This document shows, one piece after another, positions 38,637 to 49,958 of a DNA stretch of 64,000 bases; positions within the stretch are counted from its first letter, which is position 1, and each line of letters begins with the position of its first letter. The stretch is from Rubrivivax albus (GTDB lineage Bacteria > Pseudomonadota > Gammaproteobacteria > Burkholderiales > Burkholderiaceae_C), in the NCBI RefSeq assembly GCF_004016515.1, contig NZ_SACT01000006.1, forward strand, positions 186,001-250,000. The letters are read 5' to 3'. A program made the translations under genes and the position numbers. The notes under the pieces are model-generated. The model had not been told where the DNA came from, made no database searches, and worked only from the letters and a program-made list of their open reading frames with translations.

Positions 38637-39389
38637 TCAGCTGCGGGTCCGGCGGCGCGCCAGGCCGGCCGCGCCCAGGGCCATCGCGGCCAGCGCCAGG
38701 CTGGCGGGTTCGGGCACCTGCTGCGCGTCCAGCCAGAACAGCTGATCCTGGCGGGTGGACGAGGTCATCACGTAGAGCTGGCGGTCGATGCCGAAGCTGC
38801 TGGCGGCGGTCAGCAGGTCGTTGGCGTAGGTCCGGTTCGCCGTGGTGTCGGAGAACAGCGCGCCCGTGGCGGCGTTCAGCGTGGCATCGCTGTCGTAGAC
38901 GATGTTCCAGATGGCCAGCTGCATCGCGGTGGAACGCTGCGAGCTGTTCACCAGCGCATCGGCCGACTCGGCATAGCTCACCAGGCGCGACAGGCGGTCG
39001 GCGCGTCCGGCGCCGAAGACCTCGGCCACCGGCTTGATCGTGAAGGTGGTGCTGCCGACCTCGCCATCGAGCTTGACCGTGTAGGCGGTCCCGGCGTTGA
39101 TGTTGATCGTCTGCCCCAGGTCGACGCAGTACATCTCCACCGCGTCGAGGTTGAAGCGCGCATCGGTCATGCCCGACAGCGTGCCCCGGAACCCGCCGGC
39201 CTGGCCGCTGTAGTTGGGGCTGGTGACGTTGACCGCGTGGCCGGCGCCGAACAGCCAGCCGTTCATGGTCAGCGTGCCGGCGGCCGCCGACGTGGCCAGC
39301 AGCAGCGAGCCGCCGAGCGCGGCCGTCAGGCGCACGAGTGCGGTGGTCGCCGCCGACGGAAGGGAGTAATGAATGGACATGTTTGACAC
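38637..39389 (-). CDS. PEP-CTERM sorting-domain protein
   Basis: 250 residues from a GTG; an ATG three codons later (39380) is equally likely. Signal peptide at the N-terminus (LTAALGGSLLLATSAAAG), a secreted beta-rich body (VEMYCVDLGQTININ..; AMQLAIWNIVYDSDATL) resembling the thioester/TED-like Cys-x-Asp-Leu...Gln-x-Ala-x-Trp pattern, and the sorting tail VPEPASLALAAMALGAAGLARRRTRS. It would be exported and processed by exosortase. Confidence 0.86.
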   Translation of the reverse strand: MSNMSIHYSLPSAATTALVRLTAALGGSLLLATSAAAGTLTMNGWLFGAGHAVNVTSPNYSGQAGGFRGTLSGMTDARFNLDAVEMYCVDLGQTININAGTAYTVKLDGEVGSTTFTIKPVAEVFGAGRADRLSRLVSYAESADALVNSSQRSTAMQLAIWNIVYDSDATLNAATGALFSDTTANRTYANDLLTAASSFGIDRQLYVMTSSTRQDQLFWLDAQQVPEPASLALAAMALGAAGLARRRTRS

Positions 39390-39563
39390 ATCTGGAAACG
39401 AATGTCGTCAGTCTAGGGATGGCCTCCAGGACATCGACACCCGCAATCGAAGGGTCAAGCTGCCGTGTGCAGGACGGCCGTGCCGGAGTTCACACCCGGC
39501 TGCGCAGGCTGTGCCGACATCGCCGCGGCAGCCCCAAGGCCGCCGCACCCATGGCCGGCCGGG

Positions 39564-41903
39564 TCAGCCCGCAGACAGCCGCTGCGGCGCCTTCAGGCCT
39601 TCCAACGGCTTACCCTTGCGTGCCCGCTTGCCCAGGTGCGCCTGCAACGACGCACCGCGCAGCAGCTCGTCCTTGGGCTTGCCGCCCCGCAGCGCCGTGC
39701 CGTGCACCACCAGTTGAGTGGTGGCGGTGGCCACGGCCTGCAGTCGATCCTTGCCCTCCAGGTCCATCAGGGTCAGGCCGCGGCCGCCCTTGGGCTGGTG
39801 CTTGAGCTCGTCCACCGGGAACAGCAGCAGACGCCCGGCCTGGCTCAGGCAGGCCAGCAGCACGCCGGCGGCCTCGCCGGCCGGCACCGGAGCCGGCGCC
39901 AGCGGCTGCTCCTCGCCTTCCAGCGTCAGGAAGGTCTTGCCGCCACGCTGCTTCGCCACCAGGTCGCCCAGCTGCGCCAGCAGCCCGAAGCCGCCGCTGC
40001 CGGCCAGCACCAGGCGGGTGGACGGCGCACTGGCCAGGTAGTGAAGGGGACGGGTGCCACTTTCCAGCTCGATGAGGGACGTGATGGGCACACCGTCACC
40101 GCGCCCGCCGGGCAGCGCCGAGACTGGCGTGCTGTAGACGCGGCCATTGCTGCCGAAGACCACCAGCGGGTCCACGCTGCGGCAGGGGAACACGCCGTGC
40201 AGCGCGTCGCCAGGCTTGAACTGCAGCGCCGCCGGGTCCACCTCGTGGCCCTTGAGCGCGCGCACCCAGCCCTTCTGGCTGACGACCACCGTCACCGGCT
40301 CGTCCACCACCTTGATCTCGGCCACCGCGCGCTTGTCCTCCTGGATCAGCGTGCGGCGGTCGTCGCCGTGGGCCTTGGCGTCGGCCTCGATCTCGCGGAT
40401 CAGCACCCGCCGCAGCGCCGCCGGGCTGCCGAGGATTTCCTCGAGCTTGGTCTGCTCAGCGCGCAGGTCCGACAGTTCCTGCTCGATCCTGATCGCCTCC
40501 AGCCGCGCCAGCTGGCGCAGCCGGATCTCCAGGATGTCCTCGGCCTGGCGTTCGCTGAGCTTGAAGCGCTCGATCAGCGCCGGCTTGGGCTCGTCGGCGT
40601 TGCGGATGATGCGGATCACCTCGTCGATGTTCAGCAGCACCAGCTGCCGGCCCTCGAGCACGTGGATGCGGTCGAGCACCTTGGCCAGCCGGTGGCGCGT
40701 GCGCCGCTCCACCGTGGCCTGGCGGAAGCCGATCCATTCGGCCAGCATCTGGCGCAGCGTCTTCTGCACCGGGCGGCCGTCGGCGCCCACCATGGTCAGG
40801 TTGATGGGCGCGCTGGTCTCCAGGCTGGTGTGCGCGAGCAATGTGGTCACGAGGTCGCCCACTTCCACACTGCGGCTCTTGGGCTCGAAGACCAGGCGCA
40901 CCGCCGCTTCCTTGCCCGATTCGTCGCGCACCGCGTCCAGCACCGCGAGCACGCTGGCCTTGAGCTGCTGCTGTTCCTGGGTGACGCTCTTCTTGCCGGC
41001 CTTGACCTTGGGGTTGGTGAGTTCCTCGATCTCCTCGAGCACCTTCTGTGCGCTGGTGCCCGGCGGCAGCTCGGTCACCACCAGCTGCCACTGGCCGCGG
41101 GCCAGGTCCTCGATCACCCAGCGCGCGCGCAGCTTCAGGCTGCCGCGACCGGTGGAGTACGCGGCACGGATCTCCGCGGGTGAACTGATGAGCTGACCGC
41201 CGCCAGGAAAGTCCGGCCCGGGGAGCTTCTCGAACAGCGCCTCGTCGGACAGCTTCTCGTCGCGGATCAGTGCCACAGCGGCGGCCGCCACCTCGCGCAG
41301 GTTGTGGCTGGGGATCTCAGTGGCCAGGCCCACGGCGATGCCGCTGGCGCCGTTGAGCAGCACAAAGGGCAGGCGCGCCGGCAGCAGGTGCGGCTCTTCG
41401 GTGCTGCCGTCGTAGTTGGGCTGGAAGTCGACCGTGCCTTCGTCGATCTCGTCGAGCAGCAGGCGGGCGATCGGCGCCAGGCGCGCCTCGGTGTAGCGCA
41501 TCGCCGCGGCGCCGTCGCCGTCGCGGCTGCCGAAGTTGCCCTGCCCGTCGATCAGCGGGTAGCGCTGGGAGAAGTCCTGCGCCATGCGCACCAGGGCGTC
41601 GTAGGCCGCCTGGTCGCCATGCGGGTGGAAGCGGCCGAGCACGTCACCGACCACGCGCGCACTCTTGACCGGCTTGGGCGCCCCGCTGCCGCCGAAGCCC
41701 AGCCCCATGCGCTGCATCGCATACAGGATGCGGCGCTGCACCGGCTTCTGGCCGTCGCAGACGTCGGGCAGCGCACGGCCCTTGACCACCGACAGCGCGT
41801 ACTCCAGGTAGGCGCGCTCGGCGTACTGGGCCAGGGAGATGGCGTCGGACGGCTCGGCAGGCGCTGCGGGTTCGGGCTCGGCGGGGTCGAAGAGGTCGGG
41901 CAT
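39564..41903 (-). CDS. parC: DNA topoisomerase IV subunit A
   Basis: 779 residues. ATG at 41903 gives the usual N-terminus ([33 protein letters not shown]). The catalytic Tyr137 is in [12 protein letters not shown] and the winged-helix [17 protein letters not shown] is intact; the C-terminal part forms the pinwheel DNA-wrapping domain. It lacks the GyrA-box-like motif, and the length near 780 fits betaproteobacterial ParC. It works with ParE, not in the window, to unlink replicated chromosomes. The quinolone region reads [10 protein letters not shown]. Confidence 0.92.
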   Translation of the reverse strand: MPDLFDPAEPEPAAPAEPSDAISLAQYAERAYLEYALSVVKGRALPDVCDGQKPVQRRILYAMQRMGLGFGGSGAPKPVKSARVVGDVLGRFHPHGDQAAYDALVRMAQDFSQRYPLIDGQGNFGSRDGDGAAAMRYTEARLAPIARLLLDEIDEGTVDFQPNYDGSTEEPHLLPARLPFVLLNGASGIAVGLATEIPSHNLREVAAAAVALIRDEKLSDEALFEKLPGPDFPGGGQLISSPAEIRAAYSTGRGSLKLRARWVIEDLARGQWQLVVTELPPGTSAQKVLEEIEELTNPKVKAGKKSVTQEQQQLKASVLAVLDAVRDESGKEAAVRLVFEPKSRSVEVGDLVTTLLAHTSLETSAPINLTMVGADGRPVQKTLRQMLAEWIGFRQATVERRTRHRLAKVLDRIHVLEGRQLVLLNIDEVIRIIRNADEPKPALIERFKLSERQAEDILEIRLRQLARLEAIRIEQELSDLRAEQTKLEEILGSPAALRRVLIREIEADAKAHGDDRRTLIQEDKRAVAEIKVVDEPVTVVVSQKGWVRALKGHEVDPAALQFKPGDALHGVFPCRSVDPLVVFGSNGRVYSTPVSALPGGRGDGVPITSLIELESGTRPLHYLASAPSTRLVLAGSGGFGLLAQLGDLVAKQRGGKTFLTLEGEEQPLAPAPVPAGEAAGVLLACLSQAGRLLLFPVDELKHQPKGGRGLTLMDLEGKDRLQAVATATTQLVVHGTALRGGKPKDELLRGASLQAHLGKRARKGKPLEGLKAPQRLSAG

Positions 41904-42021
41904 GGGCGCAGCGGCGGGCACGGGACAGGGAAACCGCGCATTTTCGCCCAAGGCGTGGCGCGGCCCGGCACCACCGGCCCGCGCCGGGGCGGCAGCGCGC
42001 CGCCGGAGGGCGCCGCGAGCC

Positions 42022-42930
42022 TCAGCGCGGGGCCGGGTCGGGACCGGCCAGCACCTCGGCCTCACCCTGCGCCAGCAGCGACTTCAGCAGCGGCGGCATG
42101 AAGTGGCGCTTGACGGTGATGGCGTAGAACTGCTCGTGCAACCCCGGCACCACAGCCAGTTCGCGCAGCACACCGCTGCGCAGCTCATCCTGCACCACCA
42201 CGGTGGGCAGCAGGGCCGGGGCCCCCGCGTCGCGTGCCAGCAGGCGCAGCATGGCCATGTCGTCCACCTCGGCGCGCACCTGCGGCCGCAGCCCGCGCTG
42301 TTCGCACCAGAGGTCGAAGCCGGCGCGGATGCCGTGCGCGCGGCTGGGCAGCAGCAGCGGCCGGGTGGCGATGTCGTCCGGAAAGGCGAAGGCCTCGCCG
42401 CGGGCCGGCCCCACCAGGCTGACCGGCTGGCGCGCGATGCGCCGGCAACGCCACGGCGCGTCGCCGGTGCCGTCCACGGCCTGGTTGGCCAGCACCAGGT
42501 CCAGCGTGTGCACCTGCAGCCGCCCCAGCAGTTCGTCCAGGCTGCCGGACTGCAGCAGCAGCTCCACATCGTCGCGGCGCACCAGCGGGCGCAGCAGGTT
42601 GTCCTGGAAGTTGCGCGACAGCGTGGCCACGGCGCCGATGCGCAGCACCTGCCGCCCTGGCCCCTGGCCCTCGCGCAGCAGCGCCAGCAGCTCGTGGCCG
42701 GCGCTGAAGATGGACTCGGCGTAACTCAGCGCCAGCTGCCCGGCCTCGGTGAGCCGCAGCTGGCGCTGGCGCCGCTCGAACAGCGGCTGGCCGAACTGGT
42801 CCTCGAGCTGGCGGATCTGGGTGGACAGCGCCGACGGCGAGACGTGCAGGCGCTCGGCCGCGCGCGTCAGGTGGCCCTCCCGCGCCACGGCCCAGAAGGC
42901 GTGCAGGTGCAGGTAGTTCAGGCGAGACAT
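42022..42930 (-). CDS. LysR-family regulator, probably of the dab operon
   Basis: 302 residues. N-terminal helix-turn-helix is clear ([36 protein letters not shown]), then an effector domain resembling NhaR-type LysR proteins. It is divergent from dabB with a 74-bp AT-rich gap between, the usual position for a LysR activator. It may respond to low inorganic carbon, though this is inferred from position only. Confidence 0.85.
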   Translation of the reverse strand: MSRLNYLHLHAFWAVAREGHLTRAAERLHVSPSALSTQIRQLEDQFGQPLFERRQRQLRLTEAGQLALSYAESIFSAGHELLALLREGQGPGRQVLRIGAVATLSRNFQDNLLRPLVRRDDVELLLQSGSLDELLGRLQVHTLDLVLANQAVDGTGDAPWRCRRIARQPVSLVGPARGEAFAFPDDIATRPLLLPSRAHGIRAGFDLWCEQRGLRPQVRAEVDDMAMLRLLARDAGAPALLPTVVVQDELRSGVLRELAVVPGLHEQFYAITVKRHFMPPLLKSLLAQGEAEVLAGPDPAPR

Positions 42931-43004
42931 GTTCTATTCTAATTAACGATTTCTAAGACACATTGAATTTTACAGACCGAACGGCATCGCGCACGATCGC
43001 CGCC
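42931..43004. promoter_or_regulatory. AT-rich divergent control region, LysR/dab
   Basis: The first 40 bases are strikingly AT-rich against the flanking genes. ATTCTAA (42936-42942) and TTTCTAA (42950-42956) form a 14-base-spaced direct repeat, and T-N11-A patterns occur. No -35/-10 pair is convincing. Confidence 0.35.
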
Positions 43005-44534
43005 ATGCTCGAATCCCTGCCCTCCCCTCTCCTGGCGCTCTTGCTCGCCCTGCCTGCCGCGCTGCACGGCGTGGCGGCCCTCACGGCCCACCGCAGCCCA
43101 CGCGACACCGCCTGGTGGCGCGCCGAAGCCGCGTCGGCGGTCGGCGCCGGGCTGGGGGCGCTGCTGCTGGTGCTGGCGCTGCTTTCGGGCACCACGGTCT
43201 CTGCCGGTCTGCGCCTGGATGCCCCCGGCGCCACCGTGCTGCTGCTCGTGGGCTTCGTCGGCTGGGTCATCGTGCGCTTCTCGCACCGCTACCTGCAGGG
43301 CGAGCGCGGCGAGCGCCGCTACCTGGCGCTGATATCGGCCACGCTGGCGGCCGTGTCGCTGGTGCTGGTGGCCGACCACCTGCTGCTGCTGGCCGCGGCC
43401 TGGATCGGCACCAGCCTGACGCTGCACCGCCTGCTGCGTTTCTACGCCGAGCGCCCCGCGGCGCGCATGGCCGCGCACAAGAAGTTCCTGGCCGGCCGCA
43501 TCGCCGACGCGGCGCTGCTCGGCGCCATCGCGGTGCTGGGGGCCGCCTACGGCACGCTGTCGCTGGACGCGATGCTGGCCGCCGCCGCCGCCCAGGGCGT
43601 GCCGCCGCTGGCCCAGGCGGGCCTCCTGCTGCTGGTGGTCACCGCGCTGCTGAAGTGCGCGCAGATGCCGCTGCACGGCTGGTTGATCCAGGTCATGGAG
43701 GCCCCGACACCGGTCTCCGCGCTGCTGCACGCCGGTGTCGTCAACCTCGGCGGCTTCGTGCTGATCCGCTTCGCGCCGATGCTGGCCGAAGCCATGCCGG
43801 CCCAGGTGCTGCTGGCCGTCGCGGCCACGGCCACCGTGGTGATGGCCACGCTGGTGATGGGCACGCGCATCAGCGTGAAGGTGATGCTGGCCTGGTCCAC
43901 GGTGGCGCAGATGGGCTTCATGCTGCTGCAGGTCGCGCTCGGGCTGCCGGCAATGGCGCTGCTGCACCTGGTGGCGCACTCGCTGTACAAGGCGCACGCC
44001 TTCCTGTCGGCCGGCGGCGTGGCGCAGCGGCGCCAGGCGCTGCGGCTGACGGCACCGGCGGCGCCGCCGTCGGCCACGCGCTGGGCCCTGGCGGCCATGG
44101 CCAGCGTGGCCACGGTGGTCGGCACCGGGCTGGCCACCGGCACGCTGCCCACGCCCGCGGCCGCGCTGGCAGGTGCCGTGCTGGCCGCCGCGCTGTCGCC
44201 GCTGCTGGCCGCCGGCCGCGTCGCGCCGGCGCTCGGCGTGGCCGCGGGCTGGCTGGCCGGTCACGCGCTGGCCTCGGCCGTCGTCACGCCGGTGGCCGCG
44301 GCGCCCGCGGGGCTGGTGATCATCGTCGCCGTGGCCCTGGCCGCCCTGTTCGTGCTGCAGGCGCTGATCGCGCTGCGCCCTGCCGCCGCCTGGGTCCGGC
44401 GCCTGCACCCCTGGGCCTACGGCGGCTTCCACCTCGACGAGCACGTCAGTGCGTGGCTGTTCGCCCGCTGGCCCATTCCACCGGCCCCGGCCGCCTTGCC
44501 ACCGTCGCCCGCCACCGAAGGAGCCCGCGCATGA
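43005..44534 (+). CDS. dabB: Inorganic carbon accumulation membrane subunit
   Basis: 509 residues from the ATG at 43005, with a TTG at 42963 less likely because it falls inside the promoter region. At least a dozen hydrophobic helices of the NuoL/MrpA proton-channel family; LLKCAQMPLHGWLIQVMEAPTPVSALLHAGVVN is the conserved antiporter segment with lysine and histidines. DabB couples ion flow to DabA, which hydrates CO2 to bicarbonate vectorially. ATGA overlap with dabA. Confidence 0.9.
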   Translation: MLESLPSPLLALLLALPAALHGVAALTAHRSPRDTAWWRAEAASAVGAGLGALLLVLALLSGTTVSAGLRLDAPGATVLLLVGFVGWVIVRFSHRYLQGERGERRYLALISATLAAVSLVLVADHLLLLAAAWIGTSLTLHRLLRFYAERPAARMAAHKKFLAGRIADAALLGAIAVLGAAYGTLSLDAMLAAAAAQGVPPLAQAGLLLLVVTALLKCAQMPLHGWLIQVMEAPTPVSALLHAGVVNLGGFVLIRFAPMLAEAMPAQVLLAVAATATVVMATLVMGTRISVKVMLAWSTVAQMGFMLLQVALGLPAMALLHLVAHSLYKAHAFLSAGGVAQRRQALRLTAPAAPPSATRWALAAMASVATVVGTGLATGTLPTPAAALAGAVLAAALSPLLAAGRVAPALGVAAGWLAGHALASAVVTPVAAAPAGLVIIVAVALAALFVLQALIALRPAAAWVRRLHPWAYGGFHLDEHVSAWLFARWPIPPAPAALPPSPATEGARA

Positions 44535-46858
44535 ACGCCCCCCTGAACCCGGATGCGCTGCACGCGCAGACCCTGGCCGACGCCGTCGCCGACGCCTGCA
44601 GCCGCATCGCGCCAAGCTGGCCGCTGGACCGCTTCATCGCCGTCAACCCGCACTGGGGCTGGACCGACCGCCCGATCGCCGAGGCGGCCGCCACGGTGGG
44701 CGTGCTGGCCGGCATGCGCCTGGTGCCCGACGCGTCCCCCGCCCGCCGGCCGCTGCTGGCCGACCTGGTCGGCCGCCGCGACGCCGTGGTGCACCAGATC
44801 AGCCAGCACTGCGCCGCCTACTTCGACGACGGCCAGGCGCGCTGGCACGCCGCCGTCGACGAGGGCCTGTACGCCGGCTGGCGCCGCCAGCTGCCGCACG
44901 ACCGGGGCATGGCCTGGCCGCCGCGGCGCGCCGCAGCACTGGCGCTGCTGGCCGACTGGCCCGACGAGCCCATGGCCGCCATCGACGCGGCCCTGAAGCG
45001 CCTGCAGGTGCCGGCGGACGGCCGCGGCGCCTGCCTGACCGCCTGGCTGATGGACCTCAACGGCTGGGCCTCGGCCTGCGCCTGGCGTCACTGGCAGGCC
45101 GGCCTGGCGCAGCAGGACGCGCATGACCTGCGCATCGACCTGCGCACGGACCTGCTGGCCATGCGCGCCACCTGGGACGCCCTGCTGGCCGACGCCCTGC
45201 CCGGCCCGCAGGTGGCCGACTGGGCCAGCGCCTGGAGCACGGTGCCCGCGGCCATCGCCGCCGAGCGCGCGCGCCAGGCCGCCGGCTGGGCGCGCATGGG
45301 CGCATCCGAGGCCATCGCGCAGCGCGACGTGATGGCGGCCATCACGCAGTCGGCGCGCGTGCTCGCCGCCCCGCCGGCGCCGCGTGTGCAGGCCGTGTTC
45401 TGCATCGACGTGCGCTCCGAGCCGCTGCGGCGCGCGCTCGAGGCCGCCGACCCCACGATCCACACCCGCGGTTTCGCCGGCTTCTTCGGCCTGCCGGCCG
45501 CCCACCGGCCGCTGGGCAGCGACTGGCAGCAGCCCCAGCTGCCGGGGCTGCTGGCGCCGGCGGTCACCATCGACGACGGCCCGGCCGACCGCTCGCTCGG
45601 CGAGGCCCTGGTGGCGCGCCGCCGTGCCCGGCTGGCCGCCGACGCGTCCTGGGACGGCTGGCGCGGCACGCCGGCCCACGGCTTCGGCTTCGTCGAATCC
45701 TGCGGCCTGCTGTACGCGGCCGACCTGCTGCGCCAGAGCCTGCCGTCGACGGCCGCGCCGCAGCCCTGGCAGGTGGCCGGCCTGCGTGCCGACGAGGCCG
45801 CGGCCCTGCGCCCGGCGCTGCAGATCGACCCCGCGGCGGGGGCCCGCCTGGCCGCCGGCGTGCTGCGTGCGATGGGCATGACGGGCGGCTTCGCGCCCCT
45901 GGTGCTGCTGTGCGGCCACGGCGGCCAGAGCGCCAACAACCCGCATGCCGCCGGCCTGGACTGCGGCGCCTGCGGCGGGCAGACCGGCGAGGTCAACGCC
46001 CGCGCGCTGGCAACGCTGCTCAACGACGCCGCCGTGCGCGACGCGCTGCGTGCCGAGGGCATTGACATCCCCGCCGGCACCCACGTGCTGGCCGGCCTGC
46101 ACGGCACGACGACCGACGAGGTGACGCTCTACGACACCGCGGGCGTGCCGGATGCGCTGCGTACGCACCTGGCGGCGCTGCAGCAGGCGCTGGCGGCGGC
46201 CGGCGACGCGGTGCGTGCCGAGCGCGCGCCGGGCCTGGGCCTGCCCGCGATGGGCGCCCCGGCGCTCAAGCGCGCCCTGCAGGAACGCGCCAACCACTGG
46301 GCCGAGACGCGGCCCGAATGGGCCCTGGCCGACAACGCCGCCTTCGTGGCCGCGCCGCGCGCCCGCACCCGGGGCGCCGACCTGGGCGGCCGCACCTTCC
46401 TGCACGACTACGACCACAGGCTGGACCCAGACCGCAGCGTGCTGACCCTGATCCTGACCGCGCCGGTCGTGGTGGCGCACTGGATCAACCTGCAGTACCT
46501 GGCCTCCAGCGTCGACACGCAGCGCCAGGGCAGCGGCAACAAGCTGCTGCACAACGTGGTCGGCGGTGGCGTGGGCGTGTTCGAGGGCAACGGCGGCGAC
46601 CTTCGCATCGGCCTGCCCTGGCAGTCGGTGCACGACGGCGAGAGACTGCGCCACACGCCGCGGCGGCTGTCGGTCTTCGTCGAGGCGCCGCGCGACGCGA
46701 TCGACGGCGTGATCGCTGCGCACGAGACGGTGCGCCGGCTGGTGGACCACGGCTGGCTGCACCTGCTGGCGGTCGAGGGCGACGACGCGACCCCCGTGTT
46801 CCACCGCCGGCGGCCCGGCGGCGGCTGGGAGGCTGTGGTGGAAGCGCCCGCATGCTGA
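44531..46858 (+). CDS. dabA: Inorganic carbon accumulation subunit, beta-carbonic-anhydrase-like
   Basis: 775 residues, DUF2309/UPF0753. Zinc-site residues are present with the spacing of characterised DabA: Cys291 and Asp293 (VFCIDVRSE), His463 (LLCGHGG) and Cys478 (GLDCGAC), matching the Cys351/Asp353/His524/Cys539 pattern of Halothiobacillus. With DabB it forms an energy-coupled CO2-trapping complex at the inner membrane, useful for carbon fixation or low-CO2 growth. Starts at ATG overlapping dabB and overlaps cysD by 7 bp. Confidence 0.93.
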   Translation: MNAPLNPDALHAQTLADAVADACSRIAPSWPLDRFIAVNPHWGWTDRPIAEAAATVGVLAGMRLVPDASPARRPLLADLVGRRDAVVHQISQHCAAYFDDGQARWHAAVDEGLYAGWRRQLPHDRGMAWPPRRAAALALLADWPDEPMAAIDAALKRLQVPADGRGACLTAWLMDLNGWASACAWRHWQAGLAQQDAHDLRIDLRTDLLAMRATWDALLADALPGPQVADWASAWSTVPAAIAAERARQAAGWARMGASEAIAQRDVMAAITQSARVLAAPPAPRVQAVFCIDVRSEPLRRALEAADPTIHTRGFAGFFGLPAAHRPLGSDWQQPQLPGLLAPAVTIDDGPADRSLGEALVARRRARLAADASWDGWRGTPAHGFGFVESCGLLYAADLLRQSLPSTAAPQPWQVAGLRADEAAALRPALQIDPAAGARLAAGVLRAMGMTGGFAPLVLLCGHGGQSANNPHAAGLDCGACGGQTGEVNARALATLLNDAAVRDALRAEGIDIPAGTHVLAGLHGTTTDEVTLYDTAGVPDALRTHLAALQQALAAAGDAVRAERAPGLGLPAMGAPALKRALQERANHWAETRPEWALADNAAFVAAPRARTRGADLGGRTFLHDYDHRLDPDRSVLTLILTAPVVVAHWINLQYLASSVDTQRQGSGNKLLHNVVGGGVGVFEGNGGDLRIGLPWQSVHDGERLRHTPRRLSVFVEAPRDAIDGVIAAHETVRRLVDHGWLHLLAVEGDDATPVFHRRRPGGGWEAVVEAPAC

Positions 46859-47748
46859 CCCACCTGCAGCGCCTGGAGGCCGAGGCCATCCACATCCTGC
46901 GCGAGGTGGTGGCCGAGTGCGAGAACCCGGTGATGCTCTACAGCATCGGCAAGGATTCGACCGTGATGCTGCACCTGGCGAAGAAGGCCTTCTGGCCCGC
47001 CCCGCCGCCGTTCCCGCTGCTGCACATCGACTCGACCTGGGAGTTCCGCGAGATGTACACGCTGCGCGACCAGGTGGCCGAACGCTACCGGGTCGAGGTG
47101 CGGGTGCACCACAACCCGGAAGCCGTGCGCCAGGGCATCAACCCCTTCGACCACGGCAGCGAGATCCACACCGACCTGTGGCGCACCCAGGGCCTGAAGC
47201 AGGCGCTGGAAGCCGGTGGCTACGACGCCGCCTTCGGCGGCGGCCGGCGCGACGAGGAGAAGAGCCGCGCCAAGGAGCGCATCTTCAGCGTGCGCAGCGC
47301 AAAGCACCGCTGGGACCCCAAGGCCCAGCGGCCCGAGCTCTGGCGGCTGTACAACGCCCGCAAGCGGCCGGGTGAGTCGCTGCGCGTGTTCCCCATCAGC
47401 AACTGGACCGAACTCGACATCTGGCAGTACATCCACCAGGAGCAGATTCCCATCGTGCCGCTGTACCTGGCCGCCGAGCGGCCGGTGGTGGAGCGCGACG
47501 GCACGCTGCTGATGGTGGACGACGAGCGCTTTCCGCTTCGCCCGGGCGAGGTGCCCGAGCAGCGCTGGGTGCGCTTCCGCACGCTGGGCTGCTACCCGCT
47601 GACCGGGGCGATGGACTCGCGCGCGACCACCTTGCCCGAGGTCATCCAGGAGATGCTGCTCACGCGCACCAGCGAACGCCAGGGCCGCGTGATCGACCGC
47701 GACGGCCAGGCGTCGATGGAACGCAAGAAGCAGGAAGGCTACTTCTGA
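46852..47748 (+). CDS. cysD: Sulfate adenylyltransferase subunit 2
   Basis: 298 residues, full CysD length. The PP-loop is [32 protein letters not shown] and [12 protein letters not shown] are also typical. CysD makes adenosine 5'-phosphosulfate from ATP and sulfate but needs the GTPase CysN for activity in E. coli. No cysN follows: the next gene is convergent, 16 bp away. The start lies within the end of dabA (ATGCTGA), so it is translated with the carbon-uptake genes. A partner must be encoded elsewhere, or the role differs. Confidence 0.9.
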   Translation: MLTHLQRLEAEAIHILREVVAECENPVMLYSIGKDSTVMLHLAKKAFWPAPPPFPLLHIDSTWEFREMYTLRDQVAERYRVEVRVHHNPEAVRQGINPFDHGSEIHTDLWRTQGLKQALEAGGYDAAFGGGRRDEEKSRAKERIFSVRSAKHRWDPKAQRPELWRLYNARKRPGESLRVFPISNWTELDIWQYIHQEQIPIVPLYLAAERPVVERDGTLLMVDDERFPLRPGEVPEQRWVRFRTLGCYPLTGAMDSRATTLPEVIQEMLLTRTSERQGRVIDRDGQASMERKKQEGYF

Positions 47749-47764
47749 CGGCGCCCGGCAAGAT

Positions 47765-49390
47765 TCAGCGGGTGAAGCGCTCGCGCAGCTTGAGCTTCCA
47801 GAACTTGCCGGTGCTGGTGCGCGGGATGGCGTCGATGATCTCGTAGCGGTCGGGGCACTGCCACTTCGCGAAGCCGGCGGCCATCAGGTGTTCACGCATC
47901 GCCTCCGGCTCGACGCCACCTTCGCCCGGCTTCAGCACCAGGCAGGCCAGCGGCCGTTCGCTCCAGCGTTCGTCGGGGATGGCGATCACCGCCGCCTCGG
48001 CCACGGCCGGGTGGCTCATCAGCGCGTTCTCCAGGTCCACCGAGCTGATCCATTCACCGCCGGACTTGATCAGGTCCTTGCTGCGGTCGGTGATGCGCAG
48101 GAAGCCCAGGTCGTCCAGCGTGGCCACGTCGCCGGTGCGCAGCCAGCCGTCGGGCGTGAACTTGTCGGCCGGCGATCCGACGCCGTGGTAGGCACCGGTG
48201 ATGAAGGGCCCGCGCACCTGGATCTCGCCCATGCTGCGACCGTCGTGTGGCACGTCGGCACCCTCGTCGTCGCGCAGGCGCAGGTCCACCAGCGGCACCG
48301 TCACGCCGGCCATCGCGGCGCGGCGGTAGCGCTCGTCGGCACCGGCGCCCTGGAGCTCGACCCGCGGGTAGGACACGGTGGCCAACGGCGAGGTCTCGGT
48401 CATGCCCCAGCCCTGCTGCAGCCACACGCCGTGGCGGTCGAAAGCGCGGATCAGCGACTCCGGGACCGCCGCGCCGCCCACCAGCGAGCGCAGGCCCTGG
48501 GGCATCGTCCAGCGGCCGGGCTGCTCGGTGAGCGCGCGTTCGTAGGCCTGGATCATCGTCAGCCAGATCGTCGGCACCCCCAGGGCCAGCGTAGGCGGCT
48601 CGAGCTGCATCAGGTCCAGCAGGTCGTCGGCGTGCAGGTGCGGCCCGGGAAACACCAGCCTGGTGCCGGCCATGATGGCGCCATAGGGCGTGCCCCAGGC
48701 ATTGGCGTGGAACATAGGCGCCACCGGCAGCAGCACGTCGGTGTTCTTCAGGCCCCAGTGGTCGCCCATGCAGCCCACCAGCGCATGCAGGACCGTGGAG
48801 CGGTGCGAATACACCACGCCCTTGGCACTGCCGGTGGTGCCGCTGGTGTGGCACATCGACACCGGCGCGTGCTCGTCGTGCGGCACGAAGGCGAAGCCGT
48901 CGGGGTCGGCGGCGTCCAGCAGCGCCTCGTAGTCGTCGCAACCCTCCGGCACCGGCGCCCCGGAGAACGGGAACACGATCACGCGCTCGAAGCGGTGGTG
49001 CGCCATCACCTGCTGCGCCAGCGGCCACAGGATGTCGTCGACGATCAGGAAACGGTCGCCGGCGTCGGCGGCGATGGCGCCGATCTCGCCCGGCGGCAGG
49101 CGCAGGTTCAGCGTGTGCATCACGCCGCCGGCGGCCGGGATGCCGAAGTAGGCCTCCAGGTGCACGTGGTGGTTCCAGCACAGCGTGGCCACCACGTCGC
49201 CGGGCTGCAGGCCCAGCCGCTGCAGCACCGAGGCCAGTGCGCGCGTGCGGCGGTGCCACTGCGCATAGGTGTGGGTGCGCAGCGACTTGTCAGGCAGGCG
49301 CGAGACGATCTGCTGCGCAGAGAACGTCCGCCCCGCGCGTTCCAGCAGCCCGTTCAACGACAGGCCCACGTCCATCATCGTCGTCTGCAT
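47765..49390 (-). CDS. Fatty-acyl-CoA ligase (AMP-binding enzyme)
   Basis: 541 residues. Adenylation motifs: [21 protein letters not shown] near residue 185, [47 protein letters not shown] and the C-terminal lysine in [15 protein letters not shown]. The family activates medium- or long-chain fatty acids to CoA thioesters through acyl-AMP, most like AlkK-type ligases. Chain length cannot be told. Stands alone on the minus strand. Confidence 0.88.
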   Translation of the reverse strand: MQTTMMDVGLSLNGLLERAGRTFSAQQIVSRLPDKSLRTHTYAQWHRRTRALASVLQRLGLQPGDVVATLCWNHHVHLEAYFGIPAAGGVMHTLNLRLPPGEIGAIAADAGDRFLIVDDILWPLAQQVMAHHRFERVIVFPFSGAPVPEGCDDYEALLDAADPDGFAFVPHDEHAPVSMCHTSGTTGSAKGVVYSHRSTVLHALVGCMGDHWGLKNTDVLLPVAPMFHANAWGTPYGAIMAGTRLVFPGPHLHADDLLDLMQLEPPTLALGVPTIWLTMIQAYERALTEQPGRWTMPQGLRSLVGGAAVPESLIRAFDRHGVWLQQGWGMTETSPLATVSYPRVELQGAGADERYRRAAMAGVTVPLVDLRLRDDEGADVPHDGRSMGEIQVRGPFITGAYHGVGSPADKFTPDGWLRTGDVATLDDLGFLRITDRSKDLIKSGGEWISSVDLENALMSHPAVAEAAVIAIPDERWSERPLACLVLKPGEGGVEPEAMREHLMAAGFAKWQCPDRYEIIDAIPRTSTGKFWKLKLRERFTR

Positions 49391-49409
49391 GGCGGCTCCT
49401 GGGGTTTTG

Positions 49410-49958
49410 TCAGCGCTCGGCCGGCAGCACGAGCTTGATCAGCGCATGGAAGCGGTCGTAGAAGGCCGGGTCGCGCACGGTCTGCACGCCCACCTTGACC
49501 AGCGAATCTTCGCTGGAGCCCATCGGCAGCGAGATCGAACCGATCGCGCTGACCCCCAGGCTCGACGACGAGGTGGACTTCTTCACCACGTACTGGTCTT
49601 CCCAGGCGGTGACGTAGGCGCTGGCGGCGCGGTCGGCCGCGTCGTCGGGCACGCAGGTGACCTGCAGCTTGAGTTCGACGTGGCGGTCCTTCTCCGGCTG
49701 GAAGAACTTGCTGCCCACGAGCACCACGCGGTCGTTGCGCGACAGCACGTAACCCTGGCTCAGCAGCGCCCGCCGCGCGCCTTCGCAGACGTCCTCGGCG
49801 CTGCGCGGGTAGCGGTGCGCGTGCGACGACGTGGCCTCGAAGCGTTCGCTCAGGTGCACCGGTGGCGGCGGGTCCGACAGCGTGGGCATCTCGGGCACGG
49901 CGCAGCCGCCGAGCACGGCCAGGCCTGCCAGCACGGGCACCCAGGGCAGGCGGTGCAT
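49410..49958 (-). CDS. DUF2242 lipoprotein
   Basis: 182 residues. Leader MHRLPWVPVLAGLAVLGGCAVPE has lipobox LGGC. The body matches DUF2242 (YPRSAEDVCEGARRALLSQGYVLSRND, VGSKFFQP). Function unknown. Its start overlaps the polA stop by one base (TGATG), so it is likely translated from the polA mRNA. Confidence 0.82.
   Translation of the reverse strand: MHRLPWVPVLAGLAVLGGCAVPEMPTLSDPPPPVHLSERFEATSSHAHRYPRSAEDVCEGARRALLSQGYVLSRNDRVVLVGSKFFQPEKDRHVELKLQVTCVPDDAADRAASAYVTAWEDQYVVKKSTSSSSLGVSAIGSISLPMGSSEDSLVKVGVQTVRDPAFYDRFHALIKLVLPAER

Noticed and set aside
42963..43004. TTG start for dabB at 42963
   Set aside because: It lies in the AT-rich control region and adds 14 residues without family support; ATG at 43005 is preferred.
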